NCBI RefSeq assembly: GCF_016920785.2 | Contig: NW_024609837.1 | Location: 30,068,786-30,132,785, forward strand | DNA length: 64,000 nucleotides | Direction: 5' to 3' | DNA from: Ixodes scapularis | Lineage: Eukaryota; Arthropoda; Arachnida; Ixodida; Ixodidae | Notes under the pieces: model-generated | Told to the model about the DNA's origin: nothing | Databases searched by the model: none | The model's input: only the letters and a program-made list of their open reading frames with translations | In this document: one piece after another, positions 33,473 through 46,022 of the stretch | Layout of the letters: the number at the start of each line of letters is the position of its first letter | How positions within the stretch are numbered: the stretch's first letter is position 1 | Program-made: the position numbers and the translations under genes

Positions 33473-34309
33473 GGCTGCACGCTGTCGATTGTCCTGCCCC
33501 GCGTTTGCCTATACTGGTAGAAAGTGCGGGAGAGAAGGAGGTGACAGCGAGCGGGCACGTCGGATCACCGAGCTCTGGTTGGATTTCTTAGTGAGCAGAC
33601 GCAAAGCTGGTTTTGTCTCTACTCGGTGCTCGAACGCGGACGCCGGACGCCAGCCCTCGACGTTCGAATGCGTTCGCAAAGTGAGCAGAGGCGAAGTCAG
33701 TTAGCTTTCTGTTTAATCCCTAATCATTCCAACCAGGCGTCCGCGCGCTCTTTCATCACCTCCTCTCCCTCAAATTGTGCCTGCATAAAAGGGCTCACTT
33801 TGTGCGTCCCGTGTTCCTACAAAGCGACCGCGTACATTTCTTCTCGCATCTCGGCGGCGTGAGCCGACGGGATTCGGTTCCCCAACGACGCGAAACTCCC
33901 GAGATTCGAAGTGTATCTCTTTCTTGAGACTCCGGTTCCACGGCAGCCATCTTGAATGGGTACAAACCGATTTTTTTCTAAACTTATTTCGGTGCCTACA
34001 AACACACCTCGGTGCCGTGCAGCGTGCAAATCGAGCGCCGCTTGTTCGATGCTTTGTTAACCGAAGTTTCGTATAACTGAACGCCTTACGTCCAGAATTT
34101 TCACGCAACACTGTTTTATTTTGAGCCCGATCGAGCAAATGTCGGGTGTTCATGCAAACACATTCGAACACTCCTAAAATTAGGTTGGCTAAAAAATTAA
34201 AATAAAACAACAACAAGATAGTAAATAACTAGATAAGTGATTACACAGAGAATTTAAAATATACTAATTAGCTTTCTAGTTAGCGAAGATAAACGCATGG
34301 TCCCAATTA

Positions 34310-34760
34310 AAAACTTGCGTCATCGGAAAGCACTAAATCAATCAATTGTTGCAGGACGACTTGGAGCAGGTGGTAAGCCACGGGGTGCGCTAAATTTACC
34401 GCTCGTTCCGCAAACGCGGAAGATATTCTTATCATTCGTGTTTTCGCATCGCCGGCCTCGCGCCTGCTGCACGATATATGACGCAGACGGATTGCAGAAG
34501 AAATATCACTAACAATGTCGTCAATAAATATTAAAAGCAAAAGTGGCCCCAAAACAACCCTGTGGCAGGCCAGAAGTGACAAAGATAAAATTAGATCATT
34601 TGCCATTAATGAGCGCCGCTTCGGTCCAACGGTTTAGATAGTCAGCTAACCACTCGAGAATGCTATCACCCCTCTTTACTGACTTTATATTACGAAGAAT
34701 AAATTTGTGTGGCACAAGTTCGAACGCTTTCGGGAAATCGAGGAAAACACAATCTAACTG
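34310..34760 (-). pseudogene. LINE reverse transcriptase fragment
   Basis: The minus strand shows non-LTR RT motifs: LDCVFLDFPKAFELVPH (from about 34757), WLADYLNRWT and INGK. After a stop and a frame change come SGLPQG and VLGPLLLLIFIDDIVSDI. The F/YADD catalytic motif that should follow is not readable, and at least one frameshift and a stop are present. The order and spacing fit Jockey/CR1-like LINE RT; the clade is not determined. Confidence 0.85.
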
Positions 34761-35989
34761 AAAAACGAGAACCAGGGCACACACACACAAAAATAAAGAG
34801 GAGACAAACACAACACCGTTTGAGATGGTGTTGTATTTGTCCCCTTTTTGGTGTCCCTTTGCCTCCAAAGTTTTTAAATATGAGTGTCATATGTGCACGC
34901 AAAGTCACGGTTACAACTCCACCATTTGAGTTGGAACGACAGGCCTGTTCGAAAATCATGTTGAAAGGGAATGATCGCGAAATCCCCAAAACGCCGAACC
35001 ATGAAAAGCAAACAAACCCCGACAAAAAAAAAACAAAAAAAAACACCAGACTTTTAAAGAAAGAAAAAAAAATACCGCAATCCTGGTAACCTGCTCATAA
35101 ATCACTGTTTTATTACTCCCAACCCTGACCAGGCACCTCTTTTGACTATGCATATACGTTTTCTTTCCAAATAAAAGAGCTCTGTTTCCCAGTTCAGAGA
35201 TTAAAGTTTCTCCGCTGCGTTCGCATTCATCAAGTTCGCATTCATGAACTTCGCATAAAAACAATGCTTGCTCGGTAAACAAACATAACGAACAGAGGGA
35301 CGGCCAAGCAACACCGGCTCGCACGGAATGAAGTGAATTTTTACACGGAGTACGAGAAAAAAAAAAAAAAAAAAGGCGGCGTTTCTTTCAAAGTTGGAAG
35401 CCCGGAATCGAATCGAGAGAAGAACGCCATTTAATTATTCGCGGACCATTCAAACTTGAAGAGAAATCTTTCATCCATATTTTCATGTTTTTTTTTTTTT
35501 TTTCTATTCATTTTCACGTGCCGTAATTGAATTTTAGAAAGCATTGTTCGCCTAGGGAGTGCAAGTTCATTACTTTTTTTTTTTTGCGATTAGTTTATTT
35601 TGAGCGCAGTTCGGCGGACTCGGAGCTATCCTCAAGAACGCGAAAGAAAAAGAAAATTAGATAAGCTGCGAGAAACGAATGTTATGGACAAAAAATGAAT
35701 CTAACTAGAAACTGAAATAATGGCTCCGCCATTCTATTTTGTTCTTAATTAAGTTCACTAACGTCTGTATTCTTGCGTACGCTACAATGTAATATCCCTT
35801 TCTTGGAGATATAAATGCCTTGACTCAAAATATGCGTCGAGTTAAGACACCTTGCCGGACGCTCTAGAAATTAGAAATTATATTATCGCGTCCCTTTAGG
35901 CCGACGAAGGAGATAATTAAATGAGTGCTGACTGATATTCTCTTTTCCCAATTAGAGTAAGGATTCAATTTAGAGTGTCTGAGATAGTA

Positions 35990-36269
35990 GACTCTAAGAA
36001 ATGCCTGCGCGTCTATCTGCGACCTACGAAATCAGCTCAGCGAATGATGAGACGGAACGTCCGTTTCGACATAAAAATGACGTATGCGCTGTAGCATTAC
36101 GCAATGCGAAGCGTCATGCTTTCGTTGCGTAATGCCACAGAGCAGACTTAATTTTGAGGTCTAAACAGATGTTCCGCCCCATCATTCGCTGAGCTGACTT
36201 CGTAGACCGCAGAGATTGGCTCTTTGAGTGCTTTGCGGGTAAGTAGACGCGCAGGCATTTCTTAGAGTG
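35990..36269. mobile_element. TA-flanked palindromic MITE, copy 2
   Basis: TA at 35988-35989 and 36270-36271. Ends are GACTCTAAGAAATGCCTGCG and, inward from the right, CACTCTAAGAAATGCCTGCG. The arms pair almost throughout (CTCAGCGAATGATGA with TCATTCGCTGAG; GCATTACGCAATGC near the centre). 280 bp, non-coding. Confidence 0.88.
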
Positions 36270-36739
36270 TACTGTTTGCGCAAAACGATGCTTCCGGAGA
36301 AAAAGGGCTATGAAAGCGAGTGTCGCACCTTACTTTGGCGTAAAATATATTGTATCTTAATATTTTTGCCAACAAATACGTTGACAGAGAAAAAGTCGGC
36401 AGAGACATTTAAGACTGCTTACGTGTATGAATGCGAAAGCATTCGTACATGCAGCGCATAAAAGTTGTCTTTTTTTTTTCAGATTGAGATGAAACGTTCC
36501 AATTTTGGGTAAGTTTTCTCGCGTGAATGTCAACGAGGGAAGTCTACTTCACACTGGTCCTTAGTTATATCTATTTATAAATTCATTATCATAATTAACA
36601 TATGAATTATCCTTCCCTTCCCCACGAATGGGCTCCTCCGTTTTCCTTGCCGATCCACAAGGGTCCGCAAGCATCAATGGTTGAGGACCACTGATCTAGA
36701 AGATTCGTTTTTACTCTCGCACCGAGCGTAAAAGATAAG

Positions 36740-36994
36740 GAGGCCTAAAAAGACGTTGCCTAGTCGGTTTCGCCATTTCCGAACATAGTAGGCCGAATTT
36801 TCGAGAAGCCGAGTTTAGTAGATAAAGAGCCGCGATAGCCAGCCGCTACTTCGACGCCATCGCTCGTTGCTGCCGCCGTCGACGCTCGCTGCTGCTTTCT
36901 AGGCGTTTGTTGTTCCTTTTGTTTCCGGCACAAGTTCGCCGATTAAACCTTTTTCAGTTCATTATTTATTGTCTCCTCGCCTCCATCCGTGACA
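36740..36994 (+). repeat. Gypsy-like LTR fragment
   Basis: Collinear with the 3' half of the sequence at 38770-39374: AGGCCGAATTTTCGA, ACAAGTTCGCCGATTAA and CATCCGTGACA. It ends in GACA like the longer copy, and unrelated sequence follows. Confidence 0.6.
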
Positions 36995-38769
36995 ATATAG
37001 GTCAAGCGCCAGCTTCGCTTTCTAAGACTGACATGTGAATGGCGGCCTCTAAAATCTGCAACCTAACTTTTTTTTTCCCCTCTCTGTCGAAATAATAAAA
37101 AGCTTATCTTTTGTATTTCTTTCTTGGCGCGTGAAATACACTCGTAAACTTGAATGAATGTGGACTGACGAATTCCTTGTCTGTCTCGCTCTTCGTGTTT
37201 GATCCACTGATATGTGTCGTCTCCTATGTGTCTCCTCTTTCGAATTGTTTAAGAAAAAGTGTTCCTTAGCTCTAGTGTGATTTCATTTAAATGCTTTACG
37301 TAAGATAAAATCTGTCCGAGTTAGAAAACTGTTGACATTTGTTCATGCAATGCGTGGCCCAAGTTCGTCGGCTCATTTTGCAGAGGCTGTGCTGATGTCC
37401 AAACGCCCAACACTGATTGGCTCTGATTGAAAGATAGTGGGTAAGACCTCAAGGCAGAACTTGTGCTCCGGATACGCACGTTAAAAAAAAAGGATATATG
37501 TCGAAAATCTTGAGTTATCCCCTTCAAGCAACTATTATTTTATATCTTCAGTGTAGTACCATAACCTACTTTGTTAATGAATGTATTGTATACTCTAATA
37601 ACCCTATGACTCCCAGCCATTTTCAATATGCGCATCTAATATTCGCGGTATTATATAGCGCCAGATTCAGCCAATTTTTATCAAACTAAAGTCACATTCA
37701 TTCACAAAGGAGATGTGTTTTTAAGAGTCCACTTTTACATACAGGCCTTCACAGAGCATTTTGCTTGCCTTTGTGTTGTCGGTTTCTTTCTTTCGAAATA
37801 AACGAATAATTTACAAGGATAGACAAACGAGCTGGAGAGACATGCCAACGCAGGTGTGTCCTCATGGAGTGATAAAAAGCCTCCGCCGCGTAGCATGAGC
37901 TACGCAGCTACGCACGTTGGCGATAATGAGTGCGCAAGCATACAAAACGACCGCTCCACACCGGTCACGCTTTAGTCGTTTCTTTGTAAAGTCAAAGTAA
38001 TGCGCGTCCGTGCGCTCGCTGCACCTGAGTGCCATTCAAACCTGTGCCCGCCAACTGTTCACTGCTTTCGTAATGCCGCACAAAGTTTTCGCCGAGTTAT
38101 GCCATGATGTGCCCGCGACCACGCATCAAAAACACGCAGGCACAACTGCGTTGCTCCTCAAGTGGACGGGGGACGCGACGTCGTTAAAAATGGCAAAGCT
38201 AGCGCAAAGTCCGAAAAGTTGTCGACATATAAGACTCAATCTTCGCGGGGTATACGTGTTCCGCTCAACCTCAACTAAGGCTGCATACGAGTAGATTTAT
38301 TTGTTGGCGTCAAGGTGGCCGTGCTTAAGAGCAACTCGGATTCAAGTCGCCCGCCTATTTCAGACAGTATCGTAATTTCAAGACTTGCAGGTATAGACGC
38401 TGTCGCTGTGTGGCGAATGTTACAAAAAGTCGTTTTGACATTCGGAATTTTCGCCGCATAACGTGGCGCCATAAGAGATTTTGTGACGAAACCTGTCTGC
38501 TCTAAGGATGCGACTTAAAAGCGAGCAGTGCTCTTTTGGTATACCTCTTGAGTCACGTTTTTATAGTCTCGACTGAAATGAATGGCCCGCATTTTTCAAT
38601 CTCTATACTTCGCTCCACTTAACGATGGGCCACAACAGGTGCTACGAGTCATATCCCAGCTAATTCAGCGCAGTGAATGTGTCATGCGACTACGCACGTC
38701 GCTGCGTTCGTCCCGAGACTCACATGCTATTGGGCAATGTCTGCAGGCTTCCTTTTGTATGATGTATCA

Positions 38770-39374
38770 TAAGTGTTTTTGTACAGCGCCCGTTGACCCG
38801 AGAACCAAAGGGGTATCTCCACCGGAGTCATCGCCGGTAGGCCGCGAGCTCACGCCGCTACCTCTCGTCGCAGGAGTTTGGGCCAGAGCTCTCGGCAGAC
38901 AGCCATCCACTCGGAGTTGGGAACGCCCGACTGTCCCCTCAAAAACGGGAGACGCGCGGAGGAGTGCAAGAGGGTAGGCCAACATGATGGCGTACTCTCC
39001 CCGACACGATACGGAGCGAACGGGCTCGAAGCAAGACGGCTCCGGCCGGAACGTCAGCGGCTTAACGCCTTCTCGAGGGAGGGAAATCAGTGGCTCCCAC
39101 AGTATTCTCTTGCCGAGTCAATCTCGAAATAGTCCGACGCTCAAACATCCTAGGCCGAATGTTCGACATACCGAGTGTAGTACACAAGGAGCCCAGCGTG
39201 GCCTTGCCGAGTCAGAGACTCTCGCGCCAGCCTGCTGTCACGCCGACACCTCCCCGCTCGCTGCTGCGTTCTCGATGCTCGTTCTTTCTTTTATTTCTAG
39301 TACAAGTTCGCCAATGAATTTTTTATTTTTTTATTTTTAGCTTTACATGTTTCTATCCTTTCTCATCCGCGACA
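38770..39374 (+). repeat. Gypsy-like LTR, candidate
   Basis: The 3' half matches 36740-36994 and ends ATCCGCGACA. Directly after it comes TTTC then TGGTGGAGGCCCGG (39379 on), the kind of primer-binding-site and leader start found after the 5' LTR of Gypsy elements. The 5' boundary is uncertain. No gag frame is recognised downstream, so the internal part is missing or decayed. Confidence 0.55.
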
Positions 39375-39480
39375 TTTCTGGTGGAGGCCCGGAATAACTT
39401 TTTTATGTTCCTTCCTCGTACGACCCCGAGGATCCGCCGGAACAAATCGATTTCAAGGCCCGGGGAACGCGAGCAATACG
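39375..39480 (+). other. Candidate primer-binding site and leader of a Gypsy-like element
   Basis: TGGTGGAGG lies five bases after the LTR end, where a tRNA primer would anneal. GACCCCGAGGATCCGCCGGA follows, then homology to anything recognisable stops. Confidence 0.4.
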
Positions 39481-40901
39481 CACGACGGTTCGCCCTACAC
39501 AACATGAGAAACAATGCAAGGCGCGCTCGATTCCGAATCGGGCTCCCATTGCTGCCGTGTTCGTTGCTTTGGGCACAACCGAAGCAACTTCGCTCGCTTT
39601 ACTTCGGCGGCCATCGCGTCAGCTGCCGACAGCATGCGTTAGTGGAAGTCAGAAAGGACGTGCAGAATATGCGAAAGGTGCCTGTTCCGGCTAGTTCAGT
39701 TGATTTCCGCTAGGTGCCGTCCGGTTTCGCTGGAATCGCGAATACCTCACGCGCGTGCACCAAACGCGCGGGTGAGAACATACATTGCGTTGACCAATCA
39801 CGCGCACTCACTCCGAAAATAAAAAATAAAAAATAAAAGAATGATTGCGACTGATAAATGCGAAGTCGGCGCGGGCAAATGAAGACAGGTGCCGACATTC
39901 ACACGCTATGTGATTTCAAGCAAGCCCTCCGCAAAAAAGAAAAAAAAAAAAGATTGCTCTCCCATCGATGCAACTCCAAACGAACGCGAACACACGCCCA
40001 AAACTCAAACAGGCACGAAGCTCATTCATCAGGCAAACAAACGCGCGCAACAAGGTAAAAAAAAAAGTTAAACGCATCAATTATTTGTCGAGGAGATACA
40101 AATCATGTGTCCACACTAGGTCCGGGAAGAGCAGCGGTGGGCCCCAACTATTAACCGGTCAGAGCTATCCTCATTAACCAATTACCTGGCATGTTGCCCA
40201 AGAGGCTAGGAGCTCTTTTCGGGCGCAGGCGGCCGGGCCCCTTTGCCGTACTTGGTTCGGTCTGGCAGTGGAATGAAAGCTACTCACCGGTTTAAACGAA
40301 TCACCTGCCGGTCTGGTGATACGTGATCGCGCCCATTACTATGGGGTTCCGTGTACTTGGCGTTTATTTATTTAGTTTATTTTTATCGTTCGGGGTTTGT
40401 TTTTTCTCGTGGTTTACTTTTTTTTCTCACAAGTTCGGTGTTTTTCGCTGTCTACTTTTAGCGTCGACGAAAAAAAAATCTGTGTTTATCGGGGTTTATG
40501 TCGAAGAAAACAGGACATGGCGGTGGCATGACCCATATCCGAGGAAGGTTAGCGCAATTCGATAACTTAAAAAACAAACAAAAAAACAGAGGCATGGTTT
40601 TGAAAGAAGCAAAATAATAACTTCGGAAACTTTTAGTGCGGGCTGCATCCCAGGTCAACGAAAATAAAACTATAGACCGACTCAACTTTCTGACGCCACG
40701 CCAGTGCGGTGGCGCTGCTGTCGGCACTGCGCATGCAGTTTCTGCGCATGCAGTTTCTGCGCAAGCGCAGTGCCCACCCCGGTGTGGGCAAACGCGGGCT
40801 CGTTTGTCAACATTGTGTTGGTGTACAGAGAAACATTTCCTTCCATAGAACTTGTTCTCTTTTTTTTTCTTATTCTACAGTTCTTAAACGGGCCTTCTCA
40901 G

Positions 40902-40933
<32 letters not shown>

Positions 40934-41694
40934 CAAGAAAATCAGCTCAAGGGTTCCTTTTCGGGGTCCCTAGGTATACATAAAGTAACTGTATTTGCTT
41001 CCCAGACTCTGGAAACATGTGTTAAAACATCGCTTGCGGTATGAAACAACGCAATTACATTATACCCAGTGGCTATACATAATCTTCCACGGTCAAGGAA
41101 CCTTCCAGTTCGTTGGATTTTAGTGTCGAATGTATATTTCGCAAACGCAAAGTGAGAAACATTCTCCACACGAAGCTCGGCGCCTGCAAGGTAGCTTCCC
41201 CGGATAAAGTTGGATCCAATTCGACTCACGTGACCACTTCTCCGCCAATACGGAGTTGGCGGCAAAAAGAAAAGGAACGCGATACTCCGGCTCTGCAGGC
41301 AGAGCCTATTCAGTTTTAACCTGTGTACATTCGGGTAAGTATAGTTCGCATGCATCGTATTTGATGCAAACTTGAGATATGATGAATGCTTACGCAAATT
41401 GCAGTTAAGACCGGTTCACACGTACATCGCAGCACTATATAAACAGTATAAGAATGGTGCTGACGCGGTGCTGACTCGAGGTTATATCTCAGCACTGATA
41501 CAGCTCTGTACCAGCGCGGTGTCACTATATAGCGCGAAGACAGCGCTGCTTCTTTTTCAGGTCAGGTTATGTCAGGTCAGGTTATGGTGTGCGTGTGTGT
41601 GTGAACAGGCCTCCAGTCTGCACGGAGTCCGTCGTTTTCCTGATGGTCTTCACGCTGCAGTGTGTGTTACATGAACGCAAGCGGCCCTCGAGGA
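39481..41694. other. Intergenic, no supported gene
   Basis: Contains a duplicated GCGCATGCAGTTTCT at about 40732-40762 and a long T run at 40900-40926. Open frames are short. Confidence 0.4.
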
Positions 41695-42180
41695 CAGGCT
41701 TGTACAATACTCATTATAAGTAATAAAATTATTTGTAATCAATTTCTTTTCTTGTAAATGTTTAATCAGTGTAATACATTTATTAGAAAGAAATTGGAAA
41801 AGTAGCTGGTTACTTTTGAGAGTACTAAAGTTACTTGTAACCATCACTATGTTTCCCCATACACTTTTAATGGAACCCTTTGTTTCTGCAAGTTTTCTGC
41901 ACGGAAATCCTCGAACCAAGTCCCGGAGAGGAGGATGGTTTATCTCTATTGGTGAATTAAGATGAAGTGAAGATGAGGTGAAAATAAGTAGTGTATAATT
42001 TGGTGATTCTAATCTAATGACGAACAGCAGGATATTCCCGTTTTCAAACCAACAGAAAAAATGTGTCGTTCTAAAAATCTAAACTTAATCGGAAAGTAAC
42101 GGCGAGTTACTTTCCTTTTCAAGTAATCAAGTCATCTTGACGGAATACATTTCAACCAAGAGTAATTGCCAATGTATCAA
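41695..42180. mobile_element. hAT-like element piece with CAGGCTTGTAC end
   Basis: The left end CAGGCTTGTAC equals the terminus of the 57088-58974 element apart from one base. The interior repeats TTACTTTTGAGAG, GTTACTTGTAACC and AGTTACTTTCC. The right terminus is not sharply recognised. Confidence 0.5.
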
Positions 42181-42370
42181 CTACCTCTTTTTTTTAGTCA
42201 GCATCGAATAAATACTGGGAGGGATATTCTACTCTCAGCAGAAACGCGAGCAGACGACGTATCGCTCTGTTTGTACAGGGGACGACTTTCCCTCAGCATT
42301 TAGAACTCTCGCTACTTCTCGCTCGTTCAGCGCAAGCGGGGAAGTCGAAGCTATTAGGAGAGGACAATTC

Positions 42371-42549
42371 ATCATAACGTAACGCCTGAGACTGTGGTGC
42401 GGAAAAACGAGGACACTTTCAAGTCGGAGATAAAGACAATAGAGTAGAACGTCTCAATGTTTTCAGACATTCTCCTCCATTGTCTTTTCCTTCGACTTGA
42501 AAGTTTCTTAATTTTTTTCTCACCACAGTCTCAGGAGTCACATTATGAT
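42371..42549. repeat. Foldback MITE (about 180 bp)
   Basis: ATCATAACGTAACGCCTGAG followed by ACTGTGGTG pairs with CACCACAGTCTCAGGAG...ATTATGAT on the right. Inner arm blocks ACTTTCAAGTCGGAG and GACAAT are also inverted. No coding content. Confidence 0.8.
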
Positions 42550-42849
42550 TAATTATTACCAGCTCGCCCGCACACTCACTGTTTCTTTTTTTTTTTTTCT
42601 TATTAAGGAGGGGACATCTTTTTACGAGAGGATTGCTCGCGGAAGATACAGGGCTGACGTCATGCTCTCTCCTATAGTACGTCTAAGGCATTTCTTAAAA
42701 TAACCACTCAGTGTTCACTTGGCTTTGCCAATATTCACCGCCATTCCCGAAAAAGAGTGACGCATTCCCGATTATCCCTTGGGAAATACGCACTGGTTAA
42801 AACATCACTGAAAAGGAGAATAAAAGAGCATCATAAAATATTGGGTTAA

Positions 42850-43010
42850 AAAGTACTTGTACTTTGAAAGTGCATTCGATTTAGTGTAGTACTTTACTTT
42901 AAGTACATTTCGCCCAGTGCACTTACTACTTTACTCGAAGTACATCCCCTCTCATTTACTTTGTACTTTACTTCAAGCACTTTTGGGGTGTACTTTACCC
43001 AACGTCATCA
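42850..43010. repeat. AAGTAC-rich hAT-like end
   Basis: Iterated AAGTAC, GTACTTTACTT and TACTTTAAGTAC words end with GTACTTTACCCAACG. This layout is common for ends of hAT-type elements with AAGTAC subterminal repeats. The other end was not located. Confidence 0.4.
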
Positions 43011-43308
43011 CAGAGAGCTCAGACACAGATTGATCACGAGTGCAATGCGTCCCGCTGGGCCTCGCGTCCAGTCAATGAGTCGAGGGACACTCGGCGTCGG
43101 GACCAATCGCCCAGTTGGCACATTTCGAGTGTGATGATGGCGTTGCGTGAAGGTATAGAAGAGGCTGTTCGCGTGCTTTGATTGTTCTAGGTGGTTTTGC
43201 GCTTCCCCTGACGGTTCCGGTCTGAAGGAGCGTCGTATACGGGCATGCGGTCGTTAAGGACCCCAGGCTAGGAGTATAGTTCTGCACGGGCTAAATTTCT
43301 TACGTATA

Positions 43309-43371
43309 CACCGGAGAGACAGACAGTCTCTCCGGTGACAGGGAGTTAGCCCACTGGGGGCTAACTCCCTG
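43309..43371. repeat. Two adjacent perfect hairpins
   Basis: Hairpin 1: CACCGGAGAGAC / GTCTCTCCGGTG, 12-bp stem with loop AGACA (43309-43337). Hairpin 2: CAGGGAGTTAGCCC / GGGCTAACTCCCTG, 14-bp stem with loop ACTGG (43339-43371). A single base separates them. No T run follows, so they are not simple Pol III stops. Confidence 0.9.
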
Positions 43372-43910
43372 CCTTCGCAAGCGTGTGGCCTCCGCCGCGC
43401 TGTCACCTGGTCTGCGAGCGCGGAGCTTAGGGTCGAGCCACGAAAAGAAACGACTCGACGGATGTTTTTCTCGCCGCCATACCTAGACGCCAGACGGGTC
43501 TAGGAAACCTCCTCCGCCGGAGACGACGAGCTTCGCTCCCGAGAGACCAGGTTGCGCCGGTGGGCGTCCGAGGAGCGTCGGGGCCAATTTGGGCGTCGCC
43601 GTCTCGCTTATTTGATCGGGCCTTTCTTTATTCCTATTCGCGCGTAATTGAAGCACCGCTTTTGGGGGAGGGGAAAAGGGAAGGGGGACTTGGTGCTTAC
43701 GCTAATTTGCGAGTTGAGAACTCCCCCGGAAGCGGTCAGTTGCGTTTGTGTTCGCGCCGCAGAGGCGCGCGTGTAAGCGGCGACGCGAACTTGACGTAAG
43801 AAATAAACGGCAATTTCGGACCTCGCAAGGTGGCTCGCAATGTTCTAACAACTGTTATTTTTTTTTGTTATTGGGGAATCCTTTGAACTTAGCCGCCCCG
43901 CTTTACACTT

Positions 43911-44090
43911 TGTTTCACCTTAAAATTAACTGCAGAGGACGGTATAAGCCATCAAAGCCAACTTAATGCCGCTTTTGCGTTGCGTTCTACTCAAAAAGAA
44001 CGCTGCAAAGCGTCCACGCCATATGTTCGCAGCGCCATATTGGCTGACATGGCTTGTAGGGTCCAATGCGGTCCATCTTAAGGTGAAACA
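43911..44090. repeat. Foldback repeat of the TTTCACCTTAA family
   Basis: TGTTTCACCTTAAAATTAAC at the left is inverted at the right (CCATCTTAAGGTGAAACA). Both arms continue with an AAGCCAT...GCCAA block. Related single or paired ends occur at 45140-45200, 47467-47812 and 62704-62870. Confidence 0.65.
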
Positions 44091-45139
44091 GAAAGAAAAA
44101 GAGAAAGGTCGCCGCCAACCACACGAGGCCCCTAACCAGTTCGCCGGCTGTTAACCTCGTATGGTTGCGCATTCGTGTAACGCGAGGGAATACGCGTTCG
44201 GGGTGGGAGTCTGGGAGAGAAGATTCATCCGCATCCGCGAGTCCATTTGAACGCATATGGCGACTCTACGGAGTTAACGCGAACCAAGGCTACTTGAGAT
44301 ATACGTGTGTGGTGGAAAGGGCTCGTATGGGACACTAACCCAAAGGCTGTGTTCCTCGATATGTTCAATCTGATCCTCAGTGTACGTTCCCCGTGTCAGT
44401 CTGTTCCTCAGTCTGTGTCTCTGTATGCGCGAATAGGCCGTCTTTGTCTGCCTAGTTGGTGTCCCTCAATGCGCGTTGTGAACATGCGCAGTTGTCACCT
44501 TCAGACGTTCAGACGCCGGACATCCGTCTACAACTCAGTGACTCGGCAGTTTTCGCCCGCGTTACAAGCGCTGGAACGGCATTGCGCCGGGTACGATTTG
44601 ACCGCGGCACTCCGCCTTCCCGCGGGGTTCTCACGGGGTCCTTTTTCGAGCGTCGTTTCCCTCGGTCGTAAACCACTCCGTTTGACCGGCGGGCAGGCGT
44701 ACTGTGTCCGGGTCATCTGCGTCCGGTTGTTGGCCCCTCCCGTGCCTCCCTCGTCGCCCATTGTTCTTCTGGCGGGGGCAGACGAGCAGAGAGACGCCGA
44801 GGACTGCGGGCAAGAGCGGCGACAACACGTCCCCTCTTGCGTGGCGAGGGAGCCACGGAACGGGACGTGAGAAACCGACTGACGGACGAGCGGACGGGTT
44901 GACTCGCGCGCGGCGACCGCGACGAGGCGACCATAGTCTCGCGAACGCAAACAGATACAAAAGACAGACGGGAAACACGATCGTTGCTTCGGCTCGGCTT
45001 CGCAAAACTCCGTCTCAAGAACGCCAGTCGCGTCTCCGCCGGGGGCCAGGCCGGTGGTGGCGAAAATACCCGTCGTCGAGTCGTTACTTTTTTATGTATA
45101 GGCGTGCGAGTTAAAGGCAGAGCGCGACACTATCATACT

Positions 45140-45200
45140 TCGTTTCACTCCAAGTTCGAGCACAGCCGACTGTACCGTCCGATGAAGCCAAACAAGTAGC
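45140..45200 (+). repeat. Solitary end of the TTTCACCTTAA family
   Basis: CGTTTCACTCCAAGTTCGAG then CAGCCGAC and CCGATGAAGCCAA, matching the family terminal block. Confidence 0.5.
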
Positions 45201-45527
45201 AGCTGTGTTTTGAGACTTCGTCGTGTTTGACCGTCTTGTTTCCCCTGTCTCAGGGTTGTCTTAAATCATGAACGTAAACTAGCTCGCATGCGCCTTATCA
45301 CTCATTTCAGTAACCAACCTCGCACACCTGAAAAACTCCGGTAACTTTATAAAGTGGGTGGTGTTTTTCGTTCGGGTGGGGTTTAGAGCTGTATGAACCA
45401 ATTAACCCCTTAGTGTTTCAACGCCTGGAGTGGGTGGTCCTCTTAGTTCGGGTCGTGTTTATTGGTGATGTGTGCGATCGAAAGCGTCGCTGTGGTCAAC
45501 CTTTCACGATTGACCGAATGGTAACTG

Positions 45528-45765
45528 TGACGTCAACAAATGGTTTCTCATCGACTTAAAAAAAGAGGAATGTAAAAACTTTAATTTTGACGGTGTTGGC
45601 AGTGTTGCTTTCAGAGCGCAAGATTGCAAGCTTCCACCTTGCTAATTACAAACACCATCGTATTTGTTGTTCGAAAGGTCATGACGCCACGAGAGGGAGC
45701 CATAGGAGGGCGCCACCGAAACATCTTACCACTAATAGAGCCTGATTTTGTGTGAAAACTGATTA
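45528..45765. repeat. Dispersed repeat, inverted relative of 60130-60560
   Basis: TTTCTCATCGAC, GACGGTGTTGGCAGTGTT, ACAAACACCATCG and AAACATCTT occur in the same order as on the minus strand of 60130-60560. This copy lacks the 145-bp palindromic block at 60231-60375 and the extended hairpin. Confidence 0.72.
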
Positions 45766-46022
45766 CGTCACACCGCTGTGTCTTTGTGACGCTGCGCGCG
45801 CTTTTCTTCAGCGCCACGCGGATACAAAGCCTCTGCGCTGAATCTTCTGGGTCACCGAGAGAGGGGAAGTGCGCTTCCCTGCCTTTTCCTCTCCACGGCT
45901 TTCCGCAAACTCTTTCCACACCACTTGCTTCTGCTCCTTTCTTTCTTGCCCTTTCCACCCTCTCCGCTCCGACCGCGTTCTCACGCCACCTGCTTCTGCT
46001 CCACCCGTTCCTACGTTACAAT

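Noticed and set aside
33105..33704. 199-codon open frame
   Set aside because: It runs straight through a hAT MITE with exact target duplication and G/C homopolymers, so it is not a gene.
44307..45114. Long overlapping open frames (up to 187 codons) in GC-rich DNA
   Set aside because: Frames are open on both strands at once, composition is GC-rich, and no motif of any family is visible; chance openness explains them.
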